Source: Rhizobiaceae bacterium (GTDB taxonomy: Bacteria; Pseudomonadota; Alphaproteobacteria; Rhizobiales; Rhizobiaceae). From it: a stretch of DNA of 39,925 nt. The stretch lies in assembly GCA_017644105.1 (NCBI GenBank), contig JAEPMD010000009.1:1-39925 (forward strand). The letters are read 5' to 3'. The notes beneath the pieces were generated by a model. The model was not told the DNA's origin. It ran no database searches and worked only from the letters and a program-made list of their open reading frames with translations. A program made the translations under genes and the position numbers. This document shows, piece by piece, positions 9,198 through 19,333 of this stretch; within the stretch, counting starts at the first letter, position 1, and every line of letters begins with the position of its first letter.

Positions 9198-10523
9198 TTA
9201 CCTTGCAGTTAGCTTATTAATCGCTGCTTCTAGTGTCAGGCTTTCGCGTTCGCCTGATTTTCGGTTTTTCACCTCAACTTCACCAGTTTTCATGCCGCGT
9301 GGTCCGACAACGATTTGTTCAGGCACGCCGATCAGGTCAGCTGTCGCAAACTTACCACCCGCGCGCTCGTCACGATCATCGATCAACACATCAAGACCTG
9401 CTTTTTGCAATTCGCTATAGATTTTCATCGAAGCCTCATCACAAGTCTCATCGCCAACTTTCATATTGATAATTCCCACATCAAATGGCGCAACTGATTC
9501 TGGCCAGATGATACCATTGTCATCATGAGACGCTTCAATGATGGCGGGAACAAGGCGTGTCGGGCCAATACCATAGGACCCCATATGCACTTCGTGCTCG
9601 CGGCCATCAGGACCCATAACTTTCGCACCCATCTTGGCTGAATATTTTGTCCCGAAATAGAAGATATGGCCGACTTCAATGCCGCGGTCAGACACTTGTT
9701 CAGATGCATCAATGGCGCCAAATGCTGCTTCATCATGCATTTCAGATGTGGCGGCATAAAATTCTGTCCACTCATCAAAGATCGCCTTCATCTTTGCACG
9801 ATCTGAAAAGTCCACATCTTCTTCAGGAATATCAAACCCAAGGAATTTCTTATGACAGAAGACTTCTGATTCCCCAGTATCGGCAAGAATAATGAATTCA
9901 TGGCTCAAATCACCACCGATTGGACCGGTATCCGCACGCATTGGAATGGCGCGCAATCCCAAACGATCGAAGGTGCGCAAATATGCGGTGAACATTTTAT
10001 AATAGGCAAATTCTGCATCTTCTTTGTTCAAATCAAAAGAATAGGCATCTTTCATAATGAACTCACGCGAACGCATCGTGCCAAAACGCGGACGAATCTC
10101 ATCGCGGAATTTGGTTTGAATATGATAAAGGTTCAGCGGTAGCTCTTTATAAGAACGCACATAAGAACGGAAAATATCCGTCACCATTTCCTCATTGGTT
10201 GGACCATAGAGCATCGGACGATCCTGGCGGTCATTAATGCGCAGCATCTCTTTGCCATAATCATCATAACGGCCACTCTCATTCCACAAGTCTGCGGATT
10301 GAATAGTTGGCATGAGAATCTCATGCGCCCCTGCTCTATTTTGCTCTTGGCGAATGATGTCATTCACCTTGTCCAATACGCGCTTACCCAGTGGCAACCA
10401 GGAATAAATCCCGGCTGATTGTTGACGTATCATTCCAGCTCGTAACATGAGCCGGTGAGAGACGATTTCAGCCTCTTTTGGGTTTTCTTTTAAGATAGGC
10501 AAAAAATATTGAGAAAGACGCAT
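9198..10523 (-). CDS. proS: Prolyl-tRNA synthetase, short alphaproteobacterial form
   Basis: A 441-aa class II synthetase that charges tRNA-Pro. Motif 2 region [17 protein letters not shown] and motif 3 region [15 protein letters not shown] are present, and the C-terminal anticodon-binding domain follows ([21 protein letters not shown]). The long INS editing domain of E. coli-type ProS (about 570 aa) is absent between motifs 2 and 3, which is normal for alphaproteobacteria; they rely on separate trans-editing proteins. ATG 10523 is the start. It is followed closely by the Lol genes. The 384-bp gap on its 5' side holds an RNA candidate on the opposite strand. Confidence 0.96.
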   Translation of the reverse strand: MRLSQYFLPILKENPKEAEIVSHRLMLRAGMIRQQSAGIYSWLPLGKRVLDKVNDIIRQEQNRAGAHEILMPTIQSADLWNESGRYDDYGKEMLRINDRQDRPMLYGPTNEEMVTDIFRSYVRSYKELPLNLYHIQTKFRDEIRPRFGTMRSREFIMKDAYSFDLNKEDAEFAYYKMFTAYLRTFDRLGLRAIPMRADTGPIGGDLSHEFIILADTGESEVFCHKKFLGFDIPEEDVDFSDRAKMKAIFDEWTEFYAATSEMHDEAAFGAIDASEQVSDRGIEVGHIFYFGTKYSAKMGAKVMGPDGREHEVHMGSYGIGPTRLVPAIIEASHDDNGIIWPESVAPFDVGIINMKVGDETCDEASMKIYSELQKAGLDVLIDDRDERAGGKFATADLIGVPEQIVVGPRGMKTGEVEVKNRKSGERESLTLEAAINKLTAR

Positions 10524-10701
10524 AGCTTATCCGTAATTATCTTTTGTTCCGAAAACAAAACGCTCGGAATCGGGTATTATTTAGTCGTTGAAGACTTCTA
10601 CTCTTTTACAATCAATCTGAAAAGCTCGAATAATAAATACTGTTTACTTGGTCGCCTGATATTTTTTCTTCGTTTTTTTTACCAACACCGTAAAAAAACG
10701 G

Positions 10702-10729
10702 GTGACAAATTTTCGCAAGTGGGTTAACT
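10702..10729 (+). promoter_or_regulatory. Possible promoter for the opposite-strand RNA
   Basis: GTGACA at 10702-10707 and TTAACT at 10724-10729 are separated by 16 nt and have a fair likeness to a housekeeping sigma promoter. The start of transcription would fall near 10736, just ahead of the first RNA hairpin. The match is by eye and weak. Confidence 0.35.
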
Positions 10730-10735
10730 TCGCTC

Positions 10736-10884
10736 GAAAATAAGGCAGTTTTTCGAAAACATGCCTAAATCGCGATCAAGTCTTGGGAGGATTAGATCTC
10801 AGGCGCGTTTAATACGCAGCCACCGGCCGACGGGTAGAGATCCGCGACAACTAATAGCAAGGCTAATTTAGCCTTGCTTTTTTT
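10736..10884 (+). ncRNA. Candidate structured small RNA (unassigned family)
   Basis: An approximately 149-nt transcript is proposed on the + strand, against all neighbouring genes. It holds four elements in order. Hairpin 1 pairs AGGCAGTTTT (10743-10752) with AAAACATGCCT (10756-10766). A closing helix pairs TCGCG (10770-10774) with CGCGA (10843-10847). A three-way junction is closed by GATCTC (10795-10800) with GAGATC (10837-10842), with arm GGCGCGT/ACGCaGCC (10802-10808/10814-10821) and a short arm ACCG/CGGGT (10822-10835). An intrinsic terminator ends it. No coding frame fits well. 6S RNA, a rhizobial alpha-r-type sRNA or an unknown RNA are all possible. I cannot assign a family. Confidence 0.6.
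10856..10884 (+). terminator. Intrinsic terminator of the candidate RNA
   Basis: A perfect 10-bp stem, AGCAAGGCTA (10856-10865) with TAGCCTTGCT (10869-10878), and a 3-nt loop run straight into seven T residues (10878-10884). The T tract is on the + strand only. The minus-strand reading has no U run after the stem, so this does not serve the leftward genes. Confidence 0.88.
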
Positions 10885-10907
10885 ATGACCTAAAAATCAA
10901 TCAAAAT

Positions 10908-11174
10908 TTAGAATTTTGGGAAGAGCGCTGTGAAATCTTCATAGGTAATTCCCACCACTTCCACCAATAAAAAGAAGCACAGGAAGAACACGCTCGCGAC
11001 GATCGAATTCATGATCACGATGCGTAAAACTTTTAGATTTGCAGGTGCGCTTTTCGTGGTGCCTAACACCACTTCACCCTCTTCTGCTTGGGATTTGCCG
11101 CTAAATGGCAACACCAGAAACAGCGATATCCACCAGATGATAAAATAGATTGCTGAATATGTGCCTATGCCCAT
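10908..11174 (-). CDS. DUF1467 family membrane protein
   Basis: An 88-aa protein with two membrane segments: residues about 6-24 (SAIYFIIWWISLFLVLPF) and about 50-72 (IVIMNSIVASVFFLCFFLLV). A short soluble loop lies between them. It matches the DUF1467 family, found in alphaproteobacteria in this position between the epimerase and proS genes; no function is established. The 16-bp gap to the epimerase gene suggests co-transcription. The start ATG 11174 places the first membrane helix close to the N-terminus, as in the family. Confidence 0.85.
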   Translation of the reverse strand: MGIGTYSAIYFIIWWISLFLVLPFSGKSQAEEGEVVLGTTKSAPANLKVLRIVIMNSIVASVFFLCFFLLVEVVGITYEDFTALFPKF

Positions 11175-11190
11175 GGATGATGATCCCAGA

Positions 11191-11595
11191 TCAGAGTTGT
11201 TCTAATTCAATCAATGTGCCGGAAAAGTCACCAGGATGTAAAAACAATACAGGCTTTCCATGCGCACCGATCTTCGGTTCGCCGTCACCTAATACATGAG
11301 CGCCGGTTTGGATCAATTGGCTTTTTGCCGCATCTATATCGTCAACTTCGTAACAAATATGATGCATGCCACCTTTTGGGTTTTTGTCTAAAAATGCGGC
11401 AATCGGAGAATTTTCGTTAATCGGCTCTAAAAGCTCCACCTTTGTGTTTGGCAATTCAATGAACACAACAGTGACACCATGTTCGTCTAGCCTTTGTGGT
11501 GCTGTGACCTTCGCGCCGAGCATATTTTCATATTGGGCAGTTGCTGTTTTAAGATCAGGAACAGCAATTGCGACGTGATTTAGATTTCCAAGCAA
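11191..11595 (-). CDS. mce: Methylmalonyl-CoA epimerase
   Basis: A 134-aa vicinal-oxygen-chelate enzyme that interconverts (2R)- and (2S)-methylmalonyl-CoA in propionyl-CoA catabolism. Metal-ligand positions are visible as His in NLNHVAIAV, Glu in KVELLEP, His in GGMHHICYEV and Glu in GTLIELEQL. The start is placed at TTG 11595 because GGGGAG lies 8 nt upstream and it gives the usual family length; the open frame runs on to 11661 inside the RNase J gene. It begins 13 nt after the RNase J stop, so the two are probably co-transcribed. The mutase that uses its product is not in the window. Confidence 0.93.
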   Translation of the reverse strand: MLGNLNHVAIAVPDLKTATAQYENMLGAKVTAPQRLDEHGVTVVFIELPNTKVELLEPINENSPIAAFLDKNPKGGMHHICYEVDDIDAAKSQLIQTGAHVLGDGEPKIGAHGKPVLFLHPGDFSGTLIELEQL

Positions 11596-11608
11596 GACAA
11601 TTACTCCC

Positions 11609-13279
11609 CTACACTTTCTCAACAAAGACGGTTGCAACAGGTTTTTTATTCCAAACCTCACGAACCGCTGAACGCACCGCGCGACGGACTGATTCTTGCA
11701 CCAGGCTCAGATCTTTGCGACGAACGCGCGGAATGCTCTCAACGGCACCGATCACGGCATCATAAATCACATCATCAATTTCATCACCTGAATCATCAAA
11801 GATCGGCAATCCAATCGAATTGATCAGCGGATCACTGTTAAACTCATAGCGGTGATCTAAAAGCACCTGAACAGCCACATGGCCAGCAAAAGACAGCTTT
11901 CTGCGATCCGAGATCCCCAGATCGTCATATTCGCCAATCACAGCACCGTCTTTGAAGATCCGCCCACTTGGCACATCATCGATCAAATCAGGTTCACCCG
12001 GTGCGAGGCGCAGCATATCGCCATTTCGCACGCGTGGCACTTTGGCAATACCGCTTTCTTCAGCAAGTGCTTTATGCGCAACCAAATGCGCAGCTTCACC
12101 ATGCACAGGCACTAATATTTCTGGACGTACCCATTCATACATTTGTTTCAATTCATTGCGGCGCGGATGCCCTGACACGTGGATCGGTAGTTCATCACTA
12201 TCTTCAACAATCAAAATCCCGCGATCAATCAGCGCATTTTTGATATTGAGAATACCCTTTTCGTTACCGGGGATCGCACGCGCAGAAAACACGACGGTAT
12301 CATCTTTTGCCAAGGCCACATGACGCATTTCATCGCGTGATAGTTTTGCCAAAGCCGCACGAGATTCACCTTGTGAGCCCGTCATGATAATCACCACTTT
12401 GTCGCGTGGAATGAAACCAAACTCATCTTCTTCAAGGAAATTTGGCAATCCATCCATCATCCCCAGATCAGTCGCAACAGACACAACGCGTTTGATTGAA
12501 CTCCCAAGCAGCAAAACTTCGCGTTCTGCATCACGCGCCGCTTCAGCGATTGAACGAATACGTCCCACATTTGACGAGAAAGATGTAATCGCCACACGGC
12601 CCGGCGCATCCTCAATCACCTTGCGAAGGTTTTTACTGATCGATTGTTCTGTTGGTGAGGTCCCATCGCGCATGGCATTGGTGGAATCGCACATGATCGC
12701 CAAAATGCCTTCATCACCAAGTGCGCGAAATCTGTTCTCATCCGTCAGCGGCCCCAAGGAAGGATCATGATCGATCTTCCAATCCCCAGTATGGATAACT
12801 TTGCCGAGATCAGTTTTAATCGCCAGTGACAACGGTTCAGGTATTGAGTGATTGACAGCCACAGCTTCAATCTCAAACGGTCCGACATTAAAGACATCGC
12901 CTGCATTAAAGACCGTCACCGGGATCTCACGTCGCGAACGTTCATAAGCACGTTTGGCTTCCAACATTCCAGCTGTAAACGGTGTGACGTAAACGGGCAC
13001 ATTTAATAAAGGCCACAATTCATTGAGCGCACCATAATGGTCTTCATGCGCATGGGTAATGATGATGGCTTTAAGATTATGGCGCTCTTCTTCCAAGAAA
13101 CGAATATCAGGCAATACAAGATCAACACCCGGAAGCTCTAGACCCGGGAACGTAACGCCGCAATCGACCATAATCCATTCGCGATTATTTGGTTCCCCAT
13201 AGCCATAAAGCGCGAGGTTCATACCAATTTCACCAACGCCACCAAGCGGCAAAAATACGAGTTCGTTCTCGCTAGCCAT
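11609..13279 (-). CDS. rnj: Ribonuclease J
   Basis: A 556-aa metallo-beta-lactamase/beta-CASP nuclease with endo- and 5'-3' exonuclease activity in RNA processing and decay. The zinc motif THAHEDHYGAL is near residue 73, HTGDWKIDHDP carries later ligands, and SFSSNVGRIRSIAEAA and HVSGHPRRNELKQM belong to the beta-CASP part. VPVHGEAAHLVAHKALAEE and a C-terminal dimerisation domain complete it. The length matches alphaproteobacterial RNase J, which is needed for rRNA 5'-end maturation in Sinorhizobium. It lies between birA and mce, all leftward. ATG 13279 is the start. Confidence 0.96.
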   Translation of the reverse strand: MASENELVFLPLGGVGEIGMNLALYGYGEPNNREWIMVDCGVTFPGLELPGVDLVLPDIRFLEEERHNLKAIIITHAHEDHYGALNELWPLLNVPVYVTPFTAGMLEAKRAYERSRREIPVTVFNAGDVFNVGPFEIEAVAVNHSIPEPLSLAIKTDLGKVIHTGDWKIDHDPSLGPLTDENRFRALGDEGILAIMCDSTNAMRDGTSPTEQSISKNLRKVIEDAPGRVAITSFSSNVGRIRSIAEAARDAEREVLLLGSSIKRVVSVATDLGMMDGLPNFLEEDEFGFIPRDKVVIIMTGSQGESRAALAKLSRDEMRHVALAKDDTVVFSARAIPGNEKGILNIKNALIDRGILIVEDSDELPIHVSGHPRRNELKQMYEWVRPEILVPVHGEAAHLVAHKALAEESGIAKVPRVRNGDMLRLAPGEPDLIDDVPSGRIFKDGAVIGEYDDLGISDRRKLSFAGHVAVQVLLDHRYEFNSDPLINSIGLPIFDDSGDEIDDVIYDAVIGAVESIPRVRRKDLSLVQESVRRAVRSAVREVWNKKPVATVFVEKV

Positions 13280-13299
13280 ACAACATTCTTTCTTTTTCT

Positions 13300-14055
13300 T
13301 TACCTATCAAGAAGGAAAACATCCCCTGCTGCAATCTTAATCTCATCGCCATCTTCTTGGCGCAAAATTAAATTGCAATCCTCCGACAAGCCAATAAATC
13401 GGCCATATAAAACTTCGTTTGGAAGATTGATCTTAATATCTTCATCAATGCCGGCTGCATTTTCAAGCCATAAATCGCGAATTGCGGCCAAACCGCGACC
13501 TTCATCCCATAAGGCCAGGACATATTTCATCGCTTCAAACAAATGCGCGAACAAATCTTGAGGAGAAATCGATAGACCAAGCGCATTCAGCGACGTAGTT
13601 CTATAAAGAGCCTGATCAGGATGATGCGAGATATTGATTCCTATACCAATGACAATCGACAATTGGTCTTGGGAGTTGACTTCTGACTCCAGCAAAATAC
13701 CGCAAACCTTCGCGCCATCTATTAAAATATCATTCGGCCATTTGATCTGCGATCTCGCCATTGAAACCGGCAAAACCTTCCGTATGGCAAAATTAGCTGC
13801 TAATGCGGCGACCAGCGGTAAAGTACCGATATTCTCATTGCGCGCAGGATTATTGAGCAAAAGCGACGCATATAAATTGCCCTTTTCAGACACCCACTGG
13901 CGACCGCGACGACCCCGACCACCCAATTGACGTTCGGCAGTTATCCAAAGCCCGGATGCCGCGCCGTTGCGTGCATGTTGCAAGCAATAATCATTGGTCG
14001 AGGAGACGTCACCTTCTTCAACGTGACGCCAATCAATTTTGGTGTTTGAAACCAA
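13300..14055 (-). CDS. birA: Biotin-[acetyl-CoA-carboxylase] ligase
   Basis: A 251-aa biotin protein ligase that activates biotin as biotinyl-AMP and attaches it to the carboxylase carrier protein. The biotin/ATP loop reads GGRGRRGRQWVS, followed by GNLYASLLL, and the conserved KWPNDILIDGAKVCGILLE is in the middle. There is no N-terminal DNA-binding domain, so this is a class I ligase and not a repressor. The frame opens at TTG 14055, directly after the nuoN stop with no gap. A slightly later start is possible because no clear ribosome site is seen. Its place at the 3' end of the nuo operon is standard in Rhizobiales. Confidence 0.94.
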   Translation of the reverse strand: MVSNTKIDWRHVEEGDVSSTNDYCLQHARNGAASGLWITAERQLGGRGRRGRQWVSEKGNLYASLLLNNPARNENIGTLPLVAALAANFAIRKVLPVSMARSQIKWPNDILIDGAKVCGILLESEVNSQDQLSIVIGIGINISHHPDQALYRTTSLNALGLSISPQDLFAHLFEAMKYVLALWDEGRGLAAIRDLWLENAAGIDEDIKINLPNEVLYGRFIGLSEDCNLILRQEDGDEIKIAAGDVFLLDR

Positions 14056-15498
14056 TTAGAAGAACGTACGTGCTGCAACTTCTGCAGCAGTACCAATTGG
14101 ACCACCAACAAGCACGTATCCAAGGACAAATAGGCCAGCTAAGCTGTAAACGAGGCGAAGCTCACCAGCGACAGGTGCAAATTCGTGTTTCACTTCGTCG
14201 AACCACATGATCTTGATAATGCGCAGATAATAGTAAGCACCAACAACAGACGCTAAGACACCGATAATCGCAAGCGCATAAAGCTCAGCCTCAATGGCTG
14301 CAACGAAGACGAAATACTTACCCCAGAAACCTGCAAGCGGAGGAATACCGGCAAGCGAAAACATGAAGATCGTCAAAATAACTGCCATAAACGGGTTTGA
14401 TTTCGCAAGACCAGCCAGATCGTTGATGTTCTCCAAATTACCATCATCTTTGGTGCGCATTGCCAGAATACAGGCGAATGTACCAAGGGTCATCACCATA
14501 TAAATGAGCATGTATAATACGATGCCAGACACACCTGTTTGCGTACCTGCAGCAAGACCCACAAGCGCATAACCCATATGACCGATCGATGAATAAGCCA
14601 TCAAACGTTTGATATTGCTCTGACCAATCGCTGCGAAGGCGCCCAAGACCATTGAAGCAATTGCCACAAAGACAACGATCTGCTGCCATTCATGGGTCAC
14701 AGTTTGGAAGGCTTCGATCACAAGTCGGATAAAGACAGCCATAGCTGCAACTTTCGGCGCAGCAGCCAAGAATGCTGTGACTGGTGTTGGTGCACCCTCA
14801 TATACATCTGGCGTCCACATGTGGAACGGTACTGCCGAGATTTTGAACGCAATACCTGCAAGTAAGAACACAAGACCAAATACAAGACCAAGCTCTGGCT
14901 TACCACCTGTTAGCGCAGCTGCGATTTCGTCAAAGCCTGTATGACCGGTATAGCCATAAATCAGCGATGCGCCATAAAGCAGAATACCTGAAGACAAAGC
15001 CCCCAGAACGAAATACTTCAAACCTGCTTCTGTCGACTTATCATCATCACGTTTAATTGCCGCGACAACATAAAGCGCAAGCGACTGCAATTCGAGACCC
15101 AAATAGAGCGCAATCATGTCATTGGCAGAAATCATCAACATCATGCCAACAGTTGCCAAAAGGATCAAAATTGGAAATTCGAAAAACGGATTTTTCTCAA
15201 AGCGCGAATGACCAATTGACATCATCAACGCAACGGCCGAACCGATCAGCGCAAGCACTTTCATGAATTTCGAAAATGGATCTGAGAGATAAGCGCCGTT
15301 AAAGGCTTCACCCTGCCCGACGACAAAGATCAACATTAGACCAGCAATAATCAACAATGCGACTGACAAACCATTAATCGCATTTAACGTCGAACGCCCA
15401 CCATAAGCACCGATCATCAACAAAACCATAGCGCCAACTGCCAGCATAATTTCTGGCAGAGATAGATGCAGGCTCTCCATTAAAATCTCAGTTGTCAT
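14056..15498 (-). CDS. nuoN: NADH-quinone oxidoreductase subunit N
   Basis: A 480-aa antiporter-like membrane subunit of complex I, one of three (with L and M) forming proton channels in the membrane arm. About 14 hydrophobic segments are seen. The core [17 protein letters not shown] holds the conserved Glu of the channel, and [32 protein letters not shown] holds the conserved Lys and the family signature. [18 protein letters not shown] follows. ATG 15498 lies 18 bp after the nuoM stop. It is the last nuo gene, and birA follows with no gap. Confidence 0.97.
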   Translation of the reverse strand: MTTEILMESLHLSLPEIMLAVGAMVLLMIGAYGGRSTLNAINGLSVALLIIAGLMLIFVVGQGEAFNGAYLSDPFSKFMKVLALIGSAVALMMSIGHSRFEKNPFFEFPILILLATVGMMLMISANDMIALYLGLELQSLALYVVAAIKRDDDKSTEAGLKYFVLGALSSGILLYGASLIYGYTGHTGFDEIAAALTGGKPELGLVFGLVFLLAGIAFKISAVPFHMWTPDVYEGAPTPVTAFLAAAPKVAAMAVFIRLVIEAFQTVTHEWQQIVVFVAIASMVLGAFAAIGQSNIKRLMAYSSIGHMGYALVGLAAGTQTGVSGIVLYMLIYMVMTLGTFACILAMRTKDDGNLENINDLAGLAKSNPFMAVILTIFMFSLAGIPPLAGFWGKYFVFVAAIEAELYALAIIGVLASVVGAYYYLRIIKIMWFDEVKHEFAPVAGELRLVYSLAGLFVLGYVLVGGPIGTAAEVAARTFF

Positions 15499-15516
15499 TT
15501 GAGTAGCATCCTCGTT

Positions 15517-17028
15517 TTATTTCGCTGATATTGCGATATTTTGCGCTGCTTCAAGTGCAGCAGAATATTGGGTGACAAGCGCATCAACAGATGCTGCGGT
15601 CGCATCGAACACTGGGATCGGATAAACACCAAAGAAAATAACCAGCGCAATCAGCGGGTACAATATTGATTTCTCACGTCCTGACAGATCAAGCAGCGCT
15701 TTCAAATTTTCTTTCTCTAGCGCACCGAATACAACGCGGCGATAGAGCCACAATGCGTAGCCAGCCGACAAGATAACCCCAAGCGTTGCAAACAATGCTG
15801 TCCATGTTGACACTTGGAACACACCGATAAGAACCAAGAACTCACCGACGAAACCAGATGTGCCCGGTAGACCAACATTGGCCATAGTGAACAACATGAA
15901 GGCCACAGCATAATCCGGCATATTGTTGACCAAGCCGCCATAGGCCGAAATCTCGCGCGTATGCATGCGGTCATAAACAACCCCCACGCATAAGAACAAT
16001 GCACCGGAGATCAAACCGTGCGATAGCATTTGGAAGATTGCGCCCTGAACACCTTGTGCGTTTGCAGCAAAGATACCCATGGTCACATAACCCATATGCG
16101 CAACAGACGAATATGCGATCAGCTTTTTAATGTCTGTCTGCATCATGGCGACAAGCGATGTGTATACGATCGCGATCGCTGAAAGTGCAAACACATATGG
16201 TGCAAAATCTGCAGATGCAACTGGGAACATCGCTAATGAAAAACGAATGAGACCATAGCCACCCAGTTTCAATAGCACACCCGCCAGGATCACAGAACCA
16301 GCCGTTGGCGCCTCAACGTGTGCATCCGGCAACCAAGTATGAACTGGCCACATTGGCATTTTCACAGCAAATGACGCGAAGAATGCCAACCATAACCATG
16401 TCTGCATGGAAACTGGGAAATCATATTCAAGCAGTTTGGTGATGTCCGTTGTACCAGACTGCCAATACATTGCCATGATCGCAAGCAGCATAAGAACGGA
16501 GCCCAGCAATGTATAAAGGAAGAATTTGAAACTTGCATATACGCGGCGCTGACCACCCCATACACCAATGATAATAAACATTGGAATGAGGCCTGCTTCA
16601 AAGAACACATAGAACAGGACGATATCAAGCGCGCAGAAGACACCGATCATCAATGTTTCAAGGATGAGAAACGCAATCATATAATCGCGGAAACGGTTTT
16701 TGATCGCATCTTTACTTGCGATAACGCAGAGCGGCATGAGGAATGTTGTCAGAATAATGAACAACATCGAAATGCCATCGACCCCCATATGATAGGAAAT
16801 ACCTGCGCCCAGCCAGTCCATTTTCTCCACCATTTGGAAGCCTGGATTTGAATTGTCAAAACCGATCCAAACGAACAGTGAGAAGACAAATGTGAACGCG
16901 GTCACCATCAACGACACATAATAAACATTACGTCGTGAGGTTTCCCCCTCGTCTTTCATGAAGAGCAACACCAAAACGCCGATTAGCGGCAAGAAGGTGA
17001 CTGTTGATAGAAGTGGCCAATCAATCAT
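15517..17028 (-). CDS. nuoM: NADH-quinone oxidoreductase subunit M
   Basis: A 503-aa antiporter-like subunit of complex I. ATG 17028 is chosen because it gives the usual N-terminus [17 protein letters not shown] and overlaps the nuoL stop as TAATG; the open frame runs on to 17055. Channel residues lie in [22 protein letters not shown] (Glu) and [23 protein letters not shown] (Lys). [20 protein letters not shown] is the conserved later helix. The protein is almost wholly membrane-embedded and acts with L and N in proton translocation. Confidence 0.97.
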   Translation of the reverse strand: MIDWPLLSTVTFLPLIGVLVLLFMKDEGETSRRNVYYVSLMVTAFTFVFSLFVWIGFDNSNPGFQMVEKMDWLGAGISYHMGVDGISMLFIILTTFLMPLCVIASKDAIKNRFRDYMIAFLILETLMIGVFCALDIVLFYVFFEAGLIPMFIIIGVWGGQRRVYASFKFFLYTLLGSVLMLLAIMAMYWQSGTTDITKLLEYDFPVSMQTWLWLAFFASFAVKMPMWPVHTWLPDAHVEAPTAGSVILAGVLLKLGGYGLIRFSLAMFPVASADFAPYVFALSAIAIVYTSLVAMMQTDIKKLIAYSSVAHMGYVTMGIFAANAQGVQGAIFQMLSHGLISGALFLCVGVVYDRMHTREISAYGGLVNNMPDYAVAFMLFTMANVGLPGTSGFVGEFLVLIGVFQVSTWTALFATLGVILSAGYALWLYRRVVFGALEKENLKALLDLSGREKSILYPLIALVIFFGVYPIPVFDATAASVDALVTQYSAALEAAQNIAISAK

Positions 17029-19007
17029 TAAAATGCACTCCCGAGAGTCATCCAAGTTACGAGGGCAGCAATACCAATGAGCATGGCAAAGGCATAGTGA
17101 TACAAATATCCAGTTTGAAACTTAACAACGCGAGCCGTAATGTCCTGCACACGAGCTGCAATTCCATTTGGACCAAATCCGTCAATCACACGACCATCGC
17201 CTTCTTTCCATAAGAATGTACCAAGCCACTTGGCTGGGCGAACGAAGATGAAGTCGTAGATTTCATCGAAATACCATTTGTTGAGCAGGAATTTGTATAG
17301 GATTGAGAAATCCTCAGCCAAACGCTTTGGTGTTTCAGGAGAACGAATATACATAAACCAAGCCGTGACAGAGCCGATAACCATCACAACAAATGGGCTC
17401 AACTTTACCCATACCGGCACATTGTGGAAATCTTCCAACACTGTGTTGCCTTCAACTGTATAAAGCGCAGATTGCCAGAACATATCGTAGTTATCGCCAA
17501 AGAAGTATCCTTTGAAGATAAAGCCTGCTGCAAGCGCACCAACGGCCAAGAGATAAAGAGGCACGAGCATCACAGGTGGCGATTCATGCACATGATGCAT
17601 CACATCAGCTGCCGCACGCGGTTTACCGTGGAATGTTAGGAAGATCAAACGCCATGAATAGAAGCTTGTAAACAAGGCTGCAACAACCAACATCGTGAAG
17701 GCAAATCCTGAGACGCCAAGTGGCGAAGCAAACGCAGATTCGATAATCGCATCTTTTGAGAAGAAGCCAGCAGTCCCGATATAAGTAAGCGGCAGACCAA
17801 GACCGGTTAGCGCAACGGTTCCAATGATCATCATCCAATAGGTGAGTTTAATATGCTTGCGCAAACCACCCATCCGGCGCATGTCTTGTTCGTCAGACAC
17901 GGCATGGATCACAGACCCAGCACCTAGGAACAACAAGGCTTTAAAGAAGGCGTGCGTGAACAAGTGGAAGATTGCTGCGCCATACGCGCCTACCCCCAAA
18001 GCCACGAACATATATCCCAGCTGTGAGCATGTTGAATAAGCGATCACGCGCTTAATATCGTTTTGCACAAGACCAACAGTTGCGGCAAAGAATGCTGTGA
18101 TCGCGCCAATGACGGTCACAACAGTTAGCGCTGTTGGTGAGAATTCAAAGATAGGCGACATACGCGCAACCAAGAACACACCAGCTGTCACCATGGTCGC
18201 AGCATGAATAAGCGCAGACACAGGTGTCGGGCCTTCCATCGCATCAGGTAACCAAGTATGCAAAAAGAACTGCGCGGATTTACCCATCGCACCCATGAAC
18301 AGAAGCAAACAACAAAGCGTCAATGCACCGTTCTTATCAAGCTCCATGCCAAAGATGGTTGCGATCACCTCACCCATCTCACCCGTAGGTGCGTAATCAG
18401 ATGCACCAGCAAAGATCGCATCAAACTGAACAGACCCAAACAGCATGAAGATGCCGAAAATACCAAGTGCAAAACCAAAGTCACCCACGCGGTTAACGAT
18501 GAACGCTTTCATCGAAGCAGCTGTTGCAGATGGTTTTTTGAACCAGAAGCCAATCAAAAGATATGACGCAAGACCCACGCCTTCCCAACCGAAGAACATT
18601 TGCACAAGGTTGTCAGATGTAATCAGCATCAACATTGCAAATGTGAAGAGTGACAAATACGCAAAGAAACGCGGACGATGCGGATCATGATGCATATAGC
18701 CAATCGAATAGATGTGCACCAAAGTGGACACAGAGTTCACAACCACAAACATCACAGCGGTGAGCGTGTCTACTCTGAAGGCCCAATCAATGGTGAGTGT
18801 ACCAGATTGGATCCAGCTTAGAACCTGAACTTGAACGACATCTGTGTCACCAAAACCGATTTGTAAGAACACGACCCAAGACAGCAAAGCTGAAATGATC
18901 ATGAACAAACATGTCACATATTCAGATGCTTTGGCGCCAATGCTGCGGCCAAATAAACCTGCGATTATTGCCCCAAGCAGAGGCAGGAAGACGATGGTGT
19001 GATACAT
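17028..19007 (-). CDS. nuoL: NADH-quinone oxidoreductase subunit L
   Basis: A 659-aa subunit, the distal proton channel of complex I with the long lateral helix at its C-terminus. Conserved blocks are [19 protein letters not shown] (channel Glu), [31 protein letters not shown] (Lys and signature), and [20 protein letters not shown]. The C-terminal lateral helix and final membrane anchor ([17 protein letters not shown]) are present, so the protein is full length. ATG 19007 lies 8 nt after the nuoK stop. Confidence 0.98.
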   Translation of the reverse strand: MYHTIVFLPLLGAIIAGLFGRSIGAKASEYVTCLFMIISALLSWVVFLQIGFGDTDVVQVQVLSWIQSGTLTIDWAFRVDTLTAVMFVVVNSVSTLVHIYSIGYMHHDPHRPRFFAYLSLFTFAMLMLITSDNLVQMFFGWEGVGLASYLLIGFWFKKPSATAASMKAFIVNRVGDFGFALGIFGIFMLFGSVQFDAIFAGASDYAPTGEMGEVIATIFGMELDKNGALTLCCLLLFMGAMGKSAQFFLHTWLPDAMEGPTPVSALIHAATMVTAGVFLVARMSPIFEFSPTALTVVTVIGAITAFFAATVGLVQNDIKRVIAYSTCSQLGYMFVALGVGAYGAAIFHLFTHAFFKALLFLGAGSVIHAVSDEQDMRRMGGLRKHIKLTYWMMIIGTVALTGLGLPLTYIGTAGFFSKDAIIESAFASPLGVSGFAFTMLVVAALFTSFYSWRLIFLTFHGKPRAAADVMHHVHESPPVMLVPLYLLAVGALAAGFIFKGYFFGDNYDMFWQSALYTVEGNTVLEDFHNVPVWVKLSPFVVMVIGSVTAWFMYIRSPETPKRLAEDFSILYKFLLNKWYFDEIYDFIFVRPAKWLGTFLWKEGDGRVIDGFGPNGIAARVQDITARVVKFQTGYLYHYAFAMLIGIAALVTWMTLGSAF

Positions 19008-19015
19008 GGGTAGAC

Positions 19016-19324
19016 TTAGCCCTTCATCATGTTGACGTCTTCCACGGCAATAGTGCCGCGGTTGCGATAAAATACGACAAGAATAGCGAGGCCGATAGCG
19101 GCTTCAGCGGCGGCGACGGTTAGGATAAACAAGGCAAAAACCTGTCCAACCAGATCGTTGAGATGTTGCGAGAACGCAACCAAATTAAGATTGACGGCCA
19201 AAAGCAACAGCTCAACCGACATCAAAATAACGATGACATTTTTCCGATTTAGGAAAATACCAAATACGCCAATCGTGAAAAGGATCGCGCTAACGGTCAG
19301 GTAGTGAGAAAGTCCTATTTCCAT
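19016..19324 (-). CDS. nuoK: NADH-quinone oxidoreductase subunit K
   Basis: A 102-aa subunit with three membrane helices (MrpC-like). The second helix carries the conserved Glu in [17 protein letters not shown], and the third carries another Glu in [15 protein letters not shown]. Both are part of the proton path next to the quinone site. Length and spacing match the family. ATG 19324 begins 9 nt after the nuoJ stop, and nuoL follows 8 nt later, so the genes are tightly coupled. Confidence 0.97.
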   Translation of the reverse strand: MEIGLSHYLTVSAILFTIGVFGIFLNRKNVIVILMSVELLLLAVNLNLVAFSQHLNDLVGQVFALFILTVAAAEAAIGLAILVVFYRNRGTIAVEDVNMMKG

Positions 19325-19333
19325 AATTCTATC

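Noticed and set aside
10509-10727. A 72-codon open frame on the + strand in the proS/DUF1467 gap
   Set aside because: Composition is poor, there is no ribosome site, its start overlaps the proS start, and it ends where the RNA promoter is proposed. No family resemblance.
10736-10884. Assignment of the RNA candidate as 6S RNA, 4.5S RNA, tmRNA or a cobalamin/TPP/glycine riboswitch
   Set aside because: The conserved cores of these classes that I know were not found, and the 5' and 3' ends do not pair as in 6S RNA. It is left unassigned.
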